From assembly GCA_024636315.1 (NCBI GenBank), contig JAGXHJ010000019.1, forward strand, positions 1 to 48,581: a stretch of DNA of 48,581 bases. Direction: 5' to 3'. Both the position numbers and the translations under genes were made by a program. The notes under the pieces were generated by a model. That model was not told the DNA's origin. It was given only the letters and a program-made list of their open reading frames with translations, and did not search any database. Shown here piece by piece: positions 9,541-18,387 of the stretch. Each line of letters opens with the position of its first letter. Within the stretch, counting starts at the first letter, position 1. The DNA comes from Methylophaga sp. Lineage in GTDB: Bacteria > Pseudomonadota > Gammaproteobacteria > Nitrosococcales > Methylophagaceae.

Positions 9541-9606
9541 GAATAAGGAACGCTGCAACAGGAATCTCCTGCTAGGCTTATTCACAGTAATTTTTTAACC
9601 GCGTTC
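9541..9606 (+). ncRNA. S-adenosylhomocysteine (SAH) riboswitch
   Basis: All hallmark helices can be drawn by eye. P1 is GAATAAG (9541-9547) with CTTATTC (9577-9583). P2 is CAGG (9559-9562) with CCTG (9568-9571). The H-type pseudoknot pairs GAACGC (9548-9553) with GCGTTC (9601-9606), all Watson-Crick. The conserved core around GCTGCAAC and TAGGC is present. SAH riboswitches of beta- and gammaproteobacteria switch genes on when SAH accumulates. Here the element lies 130 bases before metK, with ahcY and metF downstream, rather than directly before ahcY. A covariance-model scan was not possible here. Confidence 0.87.
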
Positions 9607-9641
9607 ATTATTAATAAGTTTTTACTAAATAATAATGAGCG
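9602..9641 (+). promoter_or_regulatory. Candidate SAH riboswitch expression platform (competing hairpin)
   Basis: Bases 9602-9613 pair with 9630-9641 through 12 consecutive pairs, one of them G-U. The 5' arm reuses 9602-9606, the 3' strand of the riboswitch pseudoknot, so both structures cannot form together. A TTTT at 9647-9650 follows after five bases, making a weak terminator possible. The expected logic is that SAH holds 9601-9606 in the pseudoknot, breaks this hairpin and lets transcription proceed. The pairing is seen; the mechanism is inferred. Confidence 0.55.
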
Positions 9642-9662
9642 TTGCGTTTTATTGCTTCACTA

Positions 9663-9684
9663 GCTTGCATCCACTCCTGCAAGC
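9663..9684 (+). other. Hairpin in metK leader
   Basis: GCTTGCA (9663-9669) and TGCAAGC (9678-9684) form a perfect 7-bp stem with an 8-base loop, between the riboswitch and the metK ribosome-binding site at about 9721-9726. No U-run follows, so it is not an intrinsic terminator. Its role is unknown; it could stabilise the leader or take part in the switch. Confidence 0.4.
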
Positions 9685-9735
9685 GCTTAAACCAACTCTC
9701 TTCACTTTAAATTAAATCAATGAGGTAAGTTGATC

Positions 9736-10896
9736 ATGAGTAGTCGTTTAATTTTTACTTCCGAATCGGTCTCCGAAGGCCACCCAGATAAAGTTGCAGA
9801 TCAGATTTCAGATGCCATCTTAGATGAAATTTTGCGTCAAGATCCACATGCTCGCGTTGCTTGTGAAACCTTAATCAAAACTGGCGCGGCTATTGTTGCT
9901 GGTGAAATCACCACTTCTGCATGGGTCGATTTAGATGATGTAGTGCGTAAAACCATAACCGATATTGGTTATAACAGCTCTGATGTTGGTTTTGACGGAC
10001 AAACCTGTGCGGTTATGTCCTTGATTGGTAAACAATCTTCAGATATCGCCATGGGCGTCGACCGCGCCACAGCAGAAGATCAAGGTGCTGGCGATCAAGG
10101 TTTGATGTTTGGTTATGCGAGCAATGAGACCGATGTACTGATGCCTGCTCCCATTACTTATGCTCATCGTCTAGTCAAACGCCAAGCTGATGTCCGTAAA
10201 AATGGCACGTTGCCTTGGTTACGTCCCGATGCTAAAAGCCAAGTTACTTTTGTCTATGAAGATGGCAAACCCGTCGGAATCGATGCCGTCGTCTTATCTA
10301 CTCAACATAACCCTGAAGTTTCCTTAAAAGAATTACAAGAAGCGGTAATGGAAGTTATTATTCTGCCGACACTTCCCGCCGAATGGATTTCTAAAAACAC
10401 CACTTTCCACATAAACCCAACTGGCCAATTTATTATTGGTGGCCCCGTTGGCGATGCAGGTTTGACTGGTCGTAAAATCATTGTTGATACCTATGGCGGT
10501 ATGGCGCGTCATGGTGGTGGTGCATTTTCGGGTAAAGATCCTTCTAAAGTCGATCGTAGTGCAGCCTATGCAGGACGTTACGTTGCTAAAAATATCGTCG
10601 CGGCGGGTCTTGCCGATCGCTGTGAAATACAAATTTCCTATGCGATTGGTGTTGCTGAGCCGACATCGATCAGTATCGAAACCTTTGGCACAGGAAAAAC
10701 ATCATCCGAGAGACTAGTACAACTGGTACGTGCGCACTTTGACTTACGTCCAGTGGGCTTAGTTAAAATGCTTGACTTAATTCGGCCAATTTATCTAGCT
10801 ACTGCCGCTTATGGTCACTTTGGTCGTGAAGAACCTGAATTCACCTGGGAACGCACTGATTTAGCTGACACCTTACGTGATGCGGCTGGCATCTAA
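9736..10896 (+). CDS. metK: S-adenosylmethionine synthase
   Basis: Makes SAM from methionine and ATP. The 386 residues begin with [22 protein letters not shown]-type sequence and contain the ATP-binding GAGDQG motif and the P-loop-like [16 protein letters not shown] segment. I take the ATG at 9736, which has TGAGGT at 9721-9726 as a ribosome-binding site; a TTG at 9730 is too close to it. The gene is first in a methyl-cycle unit (metK-ahcY-metF) behind an SAH riboswitch, so it is probably induced when SAH builds up. Confidence 0.97.
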   Translation: MSSRLIFTSESVSEGHPDKVADQISDAILDEILRQDPHARVACETLIKTGAAIVAGEITTSAWVDLDDVVRKTITDIGYNSSDVGFDGQTCAVMSLIGKQSSDIAMGVDRATAEDQGAGDQGLMFGYASNETDVLMPAPITYAHRLVKRQADVRKNGTLPWLRPDAKSQVTFVYEDGKPVGIDAVVLSTQHNPEVSLKELQEAVMEVIILPTLPAEWISKNTTFHINPTGQFIIGGPVGDAGLTGRKIIVDTYGGMARHGGGAFSGKDPSKVDRSAAYAGRYVAKNIVAAGLADRCEIQISYAIGVAEPTSISIETFGTGKTSSERLVQLVRAHFDLRPVGLVKMLDLIRPIYLATAAYGHFGREEPEFTWERTDLADTLRDAAGI

Positions 10897-10974
10897 ACCG
10901 ACATTTACTTATTCCCCGTAGCTTGGATTAAAGTCCGACCTACATAAGAAAAAATATCTAAGGATTATGAAAAC

Positions 10975-12285
10975 ATGACATCTCCAATTGAAAATCTAAC
11001 TCCCGATTACAAAGTCGCTGATATCAGCCTTGCTGAATGGGGCGCTAAAGAAATTAAAATTGCTGAAACTGAAATGCCTGGCTTAATGGCGATTCGTGAA
11101 GAATATGCTGGTAAAAATCCATTAGCTGGTGCGCGCATTGCCGGTTGTTTACATATGACTATTCAAACAGCCGTATTGATTGAAACACTGATTGATTTAG
11201 GCGCTGAAGTACGCTGGTCATCATGTAATATCTTCTCTACTCAAGATCAAGCGGCGGCAGCGATTGCGACACAAGATATTCCGGTCTTTGCATGGAAAGG
11301 CGAAACCAACGAAGAAGCTATTTGGTGTATCAAACAAACAATTTTTGGACCTAACAACTGGCGTCCAAACTTAATCTTGGATGATGGTGGTGATTTAACG
11401 CAAATCATGCATGATGAATTCCCTGAATTATTAAAAGATGTTAAAGGTCTGTCAGAAGAAACAACGACCGGTGTGCATCGTCTATATGAAATGATGAAAG
11501 ATGGTTCTTTAAAAGTGCCAGCTATCAACGTAAATGACTCAGTAACGAAATCTAAATTTGATAATCTTTACGGTTGTCGTGAATCTTTATTAGACGGTAT
11601 TAAACGTGCAACAGACGTGATGATTGCCGGTAAAATCTGTGTGGTTTTAGGTTACGGCGATGTTGGTAAAGGCTGCGCTCAAGCATTCCGCGGTATGGGT
11701 GCAACAGTAATGGTGACTGAAATCGATCCAATCTGTGCGCTACAAGCGGCTATGGAAGGTTACCGAGTTGTGAACATGAATGATGTAGCAAACTTAGGTG
11801 ATATCTTTGTTACGACGACGGGTAATGTCGATGTAATTAATCATGACCATATGCTTGAAATGAAAAACGAAGCCATCGTGTGTAATATCGGTCATTTTGA
11901 CAGTGAAATTGCTGTCGCTTCATTACGTAAATATGAATGGGTCAACATCAAGCCACAAGTTGATCATGTTATTTTCCCTGATGGCAAACGCATCACCTTA
12001 TTGGCTGAAGGTCGCTTAGTAAACCTAGGTTGCGCTACCGGTCATCCAAGTTTTGTAATGTCAGCATCATTCACTAACCAAGTAATGGCGCAGATTGAAT
12101 TATGGGATAACCATTTAGACTATAGCAACGAAGTTTATGTATTACCAAAAACACTCGATGAAAAAGTAGCGCGTCTGCATTTAGCTAAGATTGGTGCTAA
12201 CCTAACTGAACTAACCGATGCTCAAGCTAAATACTTAAGCTTGGATAAACAAGGCCCATACAAATCTGATATGTATCGCTACTAG
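10975..12285 (+). CDS. ahcY: Adenosylhomocysteinase (S-adenosylhomocysteine hydrolase)
   Basis: NAD-dependent enzyme that splits SAH into adenosine and homocysteine, removing the product inhibitor of methyltransferases. The 436 residues carry the NAD-binding loop [18 protein letters not shown] near 221-238 and the conserved C-terminus ending KSDMYRY. AAGGAT lies about eight bases before the ATG. It follows metK by 78 bases with no terminator visible, so it should share the SAH-controlled transcript. AhcY replaces the Pfs/LuxS route found in enteric bacteria. Confidence 0.97.
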   Translation: MTSPIENLTPDYKVADISLAEWGAKEIKIAETEMPGLMAIREEYAGKNPLAGARIAGCLHMTIQTAVLIETLIDLGAEVRWSSCNIFSTQDQAAAAIATQDIPVFAWKGETNEEAIWCIKQTIFGPNNWRPNLILDDGGDLTQIMHDEFPELLKDVKGLSEETTTGVHRLYEMMKDGSLKVPAINVNDSVTKSKFDNLYGCRESLLDGIKRATDVMIAGKICVVLGYGDVGKGCAQAFRGMGATVMVTEIDPICALQAAMEGYRVVNMNDVANLGDIFVTTTGNVDVINHDHMLEMKNEAIVCNIGHFDSEIAVASLRKYEWVNIKPQVDHVIFPDGKRITLLAEGRLVNLGCATGHPSFVMSASFTNQVMAQIELWDNHLDYSNEVYVLPKTLDEKVARLHLAKIGANLTELTDAQAKYLSLDKQGPYKSDMYRY

Positions 12286-12317
12286 CAGTCAGAAGTAACA
12301 CACTACAGCCTCGATAC

Positions 12318-12349
12318 CCCGGTGGTGAAAAGATATCTTCATCACCGGG
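12318..12349 (+). other. Strong intercistronic hairpin between ahcY and metF
   Basis: CCCGGTGGTGAA (12318-12329) pairs with TTCATCACCGGG (12338-12349): 12 bp with one G-U pair and an 8-base loop. The sequence after it (acacgagt) lacks a U-run, so a classic intrinsic terminator is unlikely. It may act as a pause, processing or mRNA-stability element separating ahcY from metF expression. Confidence 0.6.
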
Positions 12350-12414
12350 ACACGAGTATTTACAGATTAAACTAAATATATAAACTGTCTTTCAACTACC
12401 TTTGTGTATTCACT

Positions 12415-13266
12415 ATGACCAATAAACTCACCATCAGTTGCGAATTTTTTCCACCCAAAACGGAAAAAGGTATTGCAACAATACGTGATGTCCGCCAGCA
12501 ACTTTCTCCGCTGAAACCTGAGTTTTATTCAGTCACTTTTGGTGCTGGAGGGTCCACACAAGACAATACCTTAAATGCAGTGGTAGAAATTCAACAAGCG
12601 CATGCTGTAACTGGCATTGATGCAGCTCCACATCTATCCTGTGTCGGTTCAACTGCCGAACGTATTCGTGACATGCTCACTACATATCAATCACATGGCA
12701 TTCGTCGCTTAGTCGCATTACGAGGCGACTTACCCTCAGGCATGCGAGATCCAGGTGACTTTCGTTATGCTAATGAATTAGTTGAGTTTATTCGCCAAGA
12801 AACTGGTGATTACTTTACGATTGAAGTCGCAGCTTATCCTGAGATTCATCCGCAAGCAGCATCAGCAAAAGCTGATTTTGATAATTTTAAACGTAAAGTT
12901 GATGCCGGCGCCGATAGTGCACTGACTCAATACTTTTATAATGTTGATGCGTATCTTTATTTTGTTGATCGTTGCCAAAAAAATGGCATTGATATACCGA
13001 TCATCCCCGGCATTATGCCCATTAATAACTTTTCCCAGCTCGCCCGATTTTCGGATGGCTGTGGTGCAGAAATACCACGCTGGTTACGTAAGCGCTTAGA
13101 AGAATTCAATGATGATACTGAATCTCTGCAAGCATTTACCTTAGATTTTTTAACTGACTTTACCCAAAAATTAATTGATTCAGGTGTGCCTGGCCTACAT
13201 TTTTACAGCATGAATAGGGCCGATCCAACCCTCACTGTCTGTCAACGTTTGGGTTTAATCGTTTAA
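12415..13266 (+). CDS. metF: 5,10-methylenetetrahydrofolate reductase
   Basis: FAD-dependent reductase forming 5-methyltetrahydrofolate, the methyl donor for homocysteine remethylation. The 283 residues match bacterial MetF. Visible signatures are SCEFFPPKT at the N-terminus, VTFGAGGST, HLSCVGST, VALRGDLP, and the C-terminal GVPGLHFYSMNR. With metK and ahcY it completes a SAM-SAH-homocysteine-methionine supply unit; the methionine synthase itself is not in this window. It lies 130 bases behind ahcY, beyond a strong hairpin, so it may have partly separate expression. Confidence 0.96.
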   Translation: MTNKLTISCEFFPPKTEKGIATIRDVRQQLSPLKPEFYSVTFGAGGSTQDNTLNAVVEIQQAHAVTGIDAAPHLSCVGSTAERIRDMLTTYQSHGIRRLVALRGDLPSGMRDPGDFRYANELVEFIRQETGDYFTIEVAAYPEIHPQAASAKADFDNFKRKVDAGADSALTQYFYNVDAYLYFVDRCQKNGIDIPIIPGIMPINNFSQLARFSDGCGAEIPRWLRKRLEEFNDDTESLQAFTLDFLTDFTQKLIDSGVPGLHFYSMNRADPTLTVCQRLGLIV

Positions 13267-13288
13267 AGCCAATAAGCCGTAATATCTG

Positions 13289-13975
13289 ATGAACTATTTT
13301 ATAGAGTCGCTATTGGCGGCCTTTAGCTTAATTACCTCACTTGATGCCAATATTTACCGCATCGTTTTAACGTCGGTTTCCATTTCTATTACAGCAACCC
13401 TGATTGCCGCACTACTGGCCATTCCAGCAGGCGTCGCCATGGCGCTCAATACTTTTGCAGGTAAGGCAAGTCTCCAGCATTTACTCAACACATTGATGTC
13501 TATGCCCACTGTCGTTATCGGCTTGCTACTTTATGGTCTGTTTAGTCGCTTGGGCCCCCTAGGTAATTGGGGCCTGCTTTATACGCCTACAGCCATTATT
13601 ATCGCCCAGGCCATTTTAATTTTTCCGATCATGATGAATTTAACTATCGCCGCGGTGAACTCCGCAGATCCTCGCTTGGTTCCAACCTTAATCAGTTTAG
13701 GCGCCAGACCCTATACACTGACGGTTCATGTTATTAGGGCAACACGATATGCCATTCTCGCTGCCTTGATTACTGGGTTTGGTCGTGCGATTGGCGAAGT
13801 CGGAGCGGCAATGATGTTGGGTGGCAATATACAAGGCTTTACTCGCACAATGACCACTGCTATCGCCCTTGAAACTAGCAAGGGAGAATTTGAACTCGGC
13901 TTAGCGCTAGGATTACTATTGTTAATTATTGCTTTTGCACTTAATTTTGCTTTGTCATGGTTAAATAAATCATGA
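13289..13975 (+). CDS. tupB: ABC transporter permease, tungstate type (TupB-like)
   Basis: Inner-membrane permease of a tungstate-type importer. The 228 residues are mostly hydrophobic, with the permease EAA-like loop GRAIGEVGAAMMLGGNI near 168-184, which is typical of TupB/WtpB/ModB relatives. The ATPase begins four bases before its stop (ATGA overlap), so the two are coupled. No periplasmic binding protein (TupA) gene flanks them. The substrate could be tungstate or molybdate; sequence alone does not decide. Confidence 0.82.
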   Translation: MNYFIESLLAAFSLITSLDANIYRIVLTSVSISITATLIAALLAIPAGVAMALNTFAGKASLQHLLNTLMSMPTVVIGLLLYGLFSRLGPLGNWGLLYTPTAIIIAQAILIFPIMMNLTIAAVNSADPRLVPTLISLGARPYTLTVHVIRATRYAILAALITGFGRAIGEVGAAMMLGGNIQGFTRTMTTAIALETSKGEFELGLALGLLLLIIAFALNFALSWLNKS

Positions 13976-14961
13976 CCTCAGCCTATGAATTAAGCGACAT
14001 CACGCTTGAACAACAAAAGAAAATCATACTTGATATTCCACAACTGACCATAGATTCAGGCCAATGTTTGGCCCTACTTGGTGAAAATGGTGCGGGTAAA
14101 ACAAGTCTCATCAATTTACTGGCTTTTACGAGTCGTGCAAATCAGGGCTCGATACGATTATTTAACCAAGTTGTCCGTTCAAAGCTCAAGCCAAGTCAAC
14201 GTCGCCGTATAGGACTTGTTCATCAACAGCCCTTCCTACTGCCTGGCACCGTGGCTGATAACATTCGATTAGCACTCAGCCTGCAAGGTGTGAAGCGATC
14301 TCAGATTCCAGCGCTAACCCAACAAGCACTTGTACAAGTCAATTTAATTGATTTGGCAGATCAGGTTGCGAGTACTTTATCGGGGGGAGAGTTAAAACGC
14401 GTTGCCATCGCACGTGCGATAGCCTATCAACCTGATATTTTATTGTTAGATGAACCCTTTTCGCATCTTGACCATCGGCATATACAACTACTTGAAGATA
14501 GTATTAATAATTTCGCCCAACAAACAGGCAAGACCGTTATTTTTTCCACGCATGATCGATTTCAGGCACAAGCTTTAGCCAATGCGACTATTAATCTTGT
14601 AGCTGGGAAAATTACCGCCGCACCGCTTTTAAATCTCTATCATGGAACATTGGACCAACATTTTTTCAACACTGGTAAAATGATGATTCATGCCACTAGC
14701 GAGCTGACCAACGCACGCCATCTTGCCGTCGATCCTCGAGAAATAATTGTGTCGCCGCAACCATTAGAATCCAGCATGCGTAATAGTTTTTCTGGTCGCC
14801 TAATCCTTATCGCTGAAGAAGGTCATGCCATCCGCTTAACTATAGAATGTGCTGAACGCTTCCATGTAATCATTAGCCCTGAAGCGCTCTCGAGCCTAAA
14901 TTTGTCTTTAGGAGACACGATCTGGTTAAGCTTTAAATCCACCGCCGTGACAGTATTTTAA
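13972..14961 (+). CDS. tupC: ABC transporter ATP-binding protein, tungstate type (TupC-like)
   Basis: ATPase partner of the permease just upstream. It has Walker A GENGAGKTS, a Q-loop HQQPFLLPG, signature LSGGELKR, Walker B ILLLDEPFSHLD and switch His in FSTHDR. After the core (about 1-215) comes a C-terminal domain (about 255-329) that resembles an oxyanion-sensing TOBE/Mop domain, as in TupC and ModC. That extra domain supports a metal-oxyanion substrate and possible feedback inhibition. Length is 329 residues. The gene sits directly before rpoN, where many relatives have lptB. Confidence 0.82.
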   Translation: MTSAYELSDITLEQQKKIILDIPQLTIDSGQCLALLGENGAGKTSLINLLAFTSRANQGSIRLFNQVVRSKLKPSQRRRIGLVHQQPFLLPGTVADNIRLALSLQGVKRSQIPALTQQALVQVNLIDLADQVASTLSGGELKRVAIARAIAYQPDILLLDEPFSHLDHRHIQLLEDSINNFAQQTGKTVIFSTHDRFQAQALANATINLVAGKITAAPLLNLYHGTLDQHFFNTGKMMIHATSELTNARHLAVDPREIIVSPQPLESSMRNSFSGRLILIAEEGHAIRLTIECAERFHVIISPEALSSLNLSLGDTIWLSFKSTAVTVF

Positions 14962-15044
14962 TTTTTACACACTTAACTATAGGCAATGGCATAAGACTTG
15001 CGGTACCATAAAGTCATGACATTTTATTTCGATTGTAAAAATCT

Positions 15045-16505
15045 GTGAAACCCTCATTACAGTTACGTGTAGGCCAAAGCTTATCGATGACACCACAGTT
15101 ACAACAAGCCATTCGCTTATTGCAATTGTCATCACTTGAATTACAAGCTGAAATTCAAGAAGCACTAGAAACTAACCCTCTACTTGAAGTTGAAGATGAC
15201 TTTGATCATGATGATCATTCAGCAATTCAACAAGAGAGTGAGAAAGTTATTGCGCAAGAAAACCAGGATATTAGCCAGCTTGAAAACGCTTCTATTCCCG
15301 ATGAATTACCGACGGATAGTGAGTGGGAAGATACCTTCGATACCCAACCGGTATCACTACTCTCAGGCCAAGTTTCTGATTCTGGTTTAGAGCGTGACAA
15401 TCAAGATAACAGTGGCGATTCTTTACAAGAACACCTACTTTGGCAGATGCGCTTAACGCCTTTTTCGGCTACCGAGCAAGAAATTGCTGTAACGATCATC
15501 GATTCAATTGAAGATGACGGTTATTTAAAAATCACCCTCGAAGATATCCAACAAAGTTTAGGCGATGAATATAGTGAGGTTGAACTTGATGAGATCGAAG
15601 CCGTCCTTCACCGCATTCAACATTTTGACCCGGTAGGTGTAGCCGCACGTGATTTACGTGAATGTTTATTAATTCAGCTTAAATTATATGAAACTGAAAT
15701 TGATCAGCCCGCATTGCTCACCGAGTTAATTGATAAACATTTAGATACTCTGGCCAAACGTGATTACGCCCAAATTAAACGCGCCTTAAAAATCACTGAC
15801 GAAGAGCTCACCGAATTAGTACGTTCAATTCAACTACTCAATCCTCGTCCTGGCAGTCATATTCAACAAGATAAAACAGAATATATCGTGCCCGATGTCT
15901 ACGCTCGGAAAGTAAACGGTCGTTGGCAGTTATCACTTAACCCTGATAATGCACCTCGCTTACAGGTCGCAGAACATTATGCACAGCTTATTAAACGTGC
16001 AGATAATAGTGCTGAAAACACCTATTTAAAGAATAATTTGCAAGAAGCACGTTGGTTTTTAAAAAGCCTACAAAGTCGAAATGAAACCTTATTAAAAGTG
16101 GCAGAAGCCATTGTTGATCGACAACAAGGGTTTCTTGACCATGGTGATGAAGCGATGAAACCGCTAGTCTTGGCTAATATTGCTGAAATCGTTGAGATGC
16201 ATGAATCAACAATTTCACGTGTCACCACACGAAAATACTTACATACTCCTCGTGGTATTTTTGAATTAAAATATTTTTTCTCCAGCCATGTCAGCACGGA
16301 CAATGGCGGGGAGTGTTCAGCAACAGCAATACGTGCCATCATAAAAAAACTAGTACTCGCCGAAAATCCAAGAAAGCCTCTCAGCGACAGTAAAATTGCT
16401 GATATTCTTGTCGATCAAGGCATTAATGTGGCTCGCAGAACCATTGCGAAATATCGGGAAACCTTGGCAATTTCCCCCTCTAACGAACGCAAGCGGCTGG
16501 TGTAA
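15045..16505 (+). CDS. rpoN: RNA polymerase sigma-54 factor
   Basis: Alternative sigma factor for -24/-12 promoters that need AAA+ activators. The 486 residues show region I (MKPSLQLRVGQSLSMTPQLQ and on), an acidic linker (about 55-120), the core-binding region, and the RpoN box ARRTIAKYRE (463-472), which reads the -24 element. The start is a GTG at 15045 giving the canonical N-terminus. It heads the usual rpoN-hpf-ptsN string. I found no convincing -24/-12 promoter in the gaps of this window. Confidence 0.97.
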   Translation: MKPSLQLRVGQSLSMTPQLQQAIRLLQLSSLELQAEIQEALETNPLLEVEDDFDHDDHSAIQQESEKVIAQENQDISQLENASIPDELPTDSEWEDTFDTQPVSLLSGQVSDSGLERDNQDNSGDSLQEHLLWQMRLTPFSATEQEIAVTIIDSIEDDGYLKITLEDIQQSLGDEYSEVELDEIEAVLHRIQHFDPVGVAARDLRECLLIQLKLYETEIDQPALLTELIDKHLDTLAKRDYAQIKRALKITDEELTELVRSIQLLNPRPGSHIQQDKTEYIVPDVYARKVNGRWQLSLNPDNAPRLQVAEHYAQLIKRADNSAENTYLKNNLQEARWFLKSLQSRNETLLKVAEAIVDRQQGFLDHGDEAMKPLVLANIAEIVEMHESTISRVTTRKYLHTPRGIFELKYFFSSHVSTDNGGECSATAIRAIIKKLVLAENPRKPLSDSKIADILVDQGINVARRTIAKYRETLAISPSNERKRLV

Positions 16506-16538
16506 ACCAGTTTTATTGATCCATTAGGAGTAGCAACT

Positions 16539-16865
16539 ATGCAACTAAATTTAACCGGACAACATGTTGATATCACCGATAGTCTTCGTGACCATGTAAA
16601 TAGTAAATTTGAAAAACTAACGCGTCACTTTGATCACATGACTAATGTTCATGTCATCCTATCTGTTGAAAAAGATCGTCAAAAAGCAGAAGCGACTGTC
16701 CATGCTAGTGGTGCAGACTTATTTGCTTCGGATGAAGGTGAGAATATGTACACCGCGATTGATAGCTTGATTGCAAAGCTTGACCGCCAAATTATCAAAC
16801 ATAAAGACAAAATCAAAAACCATCACCAAGCTGATGGCCATGATATGAAACATAACGCAGGTTAA
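16539..16865 (+). CDS. hpf: Ribosome hibernation promoting factor (short form)
   Basis: Binds the 30S decoding region and promotes inactive 100S ribosome dimers in slow growth. The 108 residues start MQLNLTGQHVDITDSLRDHV and end with a short basic, His-rich tail, so this is the short HPF without the C-terminal dimerisation domain of long HPF. TTAGGAG about nine bases before the ATG is a strong ribosome-binding site. It is the usual neighbour of rpoN and ptsN. Confidence 0.95.
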   Translation: MQLNLTGQHVDITDSLRDHVNSKFEKLTRHFDHMTNVHVILSVEKDRQKAEATVHASGADLFASDEGENMYTAIDSLIAKLDRQIIKHKDKIKNHHQADGHDMKHNAG

Positions 16866-16879
16866 TTTCGGATTTATCT

Positions 16880-17341
16880 ATGCTCATAGCCGCTTTACTC
16901 ATTAACGCCGACAACATTAGTTGTCATGATTCCGCCACCAGCAAAAAGCGCGTTATTGAAAACTTAAGTCAGTTGTTAGCCGCCAATACCGAAGCAACAA
17001 CAGCTGATACTATTTTTCAGGCATTACTTGAACGAGAACGGCTGGGCAGTACAGGTTTGGGTAAGGGCGTGGCAATACCGCACGCCCGCATCCCTGGGAT
17101 ACCTCATGCCATTGCCGCCATGATGACCTTGAACTCACCTGTAAACTATGAATCAGCAGATAATAAGCCTGTTGATATCGTTTTTGGTTTATTAGTCCCG
17201 GAAGATGGTAATGATCAACATCTGCAACAATTAGCTCGATTAGTCAGCTTATTTCGTGAAGAAGAAACGTGCACCAAGATCCGCCAAGCTAACGATGCCG
17301 AGCAAATATTTGAAATATTGCTGGCGAGTGATGACGACTAA
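16880..17341 (+). CDS. ptsN: PTS IIA-like nitrogen regulatory protein (EIIA-Ntr)
   Basis: Terminal phosphoacceptor of the nitrogen PTS; it regulates targets such as potassium transport and nitrogen metabolism rather than moving sugar. The 153 residues carry the phosphorylation motif GVAIPHARIPG with His68 as the acceptor. The C-terminal half follows the EIIA fold (VFGLLVPEDGNDQHLQQLA). It lies between hpf and hprK with very short gaps, consistent with one operon. Confidence 0.95.
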   Translation: MLIAALLINADNISCHDSATSKKRVIENLSQLLAANTEATTADTIFQALLERERLGSTGLGKGVAIPHARIPGIPHAIAAMMTLNSPVNYESADNKPVDIVFGLLVPEDGNDQHLQQLARLVSLFREEETCTKIRQANDAEQIFEILLASDDD

Positions 17342-17347
17342 GCAAGT

Positions 17348-17842
17348 GTGGACACGCCAAACGAACTAGTAGAAAGCCACCACGGCGTATTAATGAACGT
17401 CGCGGGTTACGGCATTTTAATTATTGGTTCACCCGCCATTGGAAAAAGTAGCTTAGCATTAGAGTTACTTTCTCAAAACCATCAACTGATCGCTGATGAC
17501 ATCGTCGATTTTAGTTGTGCCAATAATATCGTTAGTGGCCATTGCCCATCGATGTTATCGGGTTTATTACATACCCGTGAACTAGGCCTTATTTCTGTTC
17601 GCACCGTCTTTGGCAACAAGGCTTGGCAAAGTCAGTATCAACTTGACTACGTTCTCGAACTCACGCAACAGTTCGATTCAAACATTAACCTTGTTCTAGA
17701 AAAGCGATCTTATACCGTTCTAAATCACACTTTTCCATTACTGAGACTTTCGGTAACAACACCCGCTTCACTTTACTCACGGCTGCTGTGTTGGTTAAAC
17801 ATGCAAGCAAATCCATATTCTGCAGAAAATGAATTAAAATAA
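17348..17842 (+). CDS. hprK: HPr kinase/phosphorylase, short C-terminal-domain form
   Basis: Phosphorylates HPr on a serine with ATP and reverses this with phosphate. The 164 residues cover only the catalytic domain; the N-terminal domain of full-length HprK (about 310 residues) is absent, as in alphaproteobacterial forms. P-loop GSPAIGKSS (27-35), LIADDIVDF and the signature region RELGLISVR are visible. The start is a GTG at 17348, six bases after ptsN. Its likely substrate, the HPr at 18384, keeps Ser46. The next gene, usually rapZ, is missing. Confidence 0.87.
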   Translation: MDTPNELVESHHGVLMNVAGYGILIIGSPAIGKSSLALELLSQNHQLIADDIVDFSCANNIVSGHCPSMLSGLLHTRELGLISVRTVFGNKAWQSQYQLDYVLELTQQFDSNINLVLEKRSYTVLNHTFPLLRLSVTTPASLYSRLLCWLNMQANPYSAENELK

Positions 17843-17982
17843 CATCAATACACTTTATATGAGCGTCGCAAAATGAATGGCAAAATAGCCCCTAATCAAC
17901 ATCGTTTAAATGCACAACTAAAACGGTTAGCTTCATGTCATTATGCTTATTTCACTATCTTGTTTAAACATAGAGAACTTTT

Positions 17983-18387
17983 ATGGCTGTAGGAATTTTA
18001 ATCGTATCCCATAATCAAATTGGAACGGAATTAATCAATACCGCACGACAAATGTTGTCATGTTGCCCACTACCGACAAAAGTTCTTGCCATTGGCGGTA
18101 AAGATAATCCAGCCAGTATTCGGCGACAATTTGAGACTGAACTTAAAGGCCTAGATCAAGGTAACGGTATTCTCATCTTGACCGATATGTTTGGCTCCAC
18201 GCCAAGTAATATCGCTTGCGCCGTTTCTGATCGTGATGATATTCGCATTATTGCCGGTCTCAACCTGCCTATGTTGATCCGCGTACTTAATTATCCTAAT
18301 TTGAATCTTGATGAATTAGAGAAAAAAGCCATCAGTGGTGGTATAGAAGGCATCGTTTGTTGTCATCACACGGGGTATAAATTATGA
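17983..18387 (+). CDS. PTS mannose-type EIIA domain protein
   Basis: Small phosphocarrier of the mannose/fructose EIIA family, 134 residues. His10 in LIVSHNQIG is the expected phosphorylation site, and ILTDMFGSTPSNIA near residue 65-78 is the second family signature. No EIIB, EIIC or EIID lies nearby, so it is probably a regulatory end point of the PTS rather than a sugar transporter part. It overlaps the HPr gene by four bases. The 140-base gap before it is the largest in the cluster and could hold a separate promoter. Confidence 0.92.
   Translation: MAVGILIVSHNQIGTELINTARQMLSCCPLPTKVLAIGGKDNPASIRRQFETELKGLDQGNGILILTDMFGSTPSNIACAVSDRDDIRIIAGLNLPMLIRVLNYPNLNLDELEKKAISGGIEGIVCCHHTGYKL

Noticed and set aside
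17843-17982. Decayed rapZ remnant
   Set aside because: None of the short translations of the gap resemble RapZ; it is too short to judge as a pseudogene.
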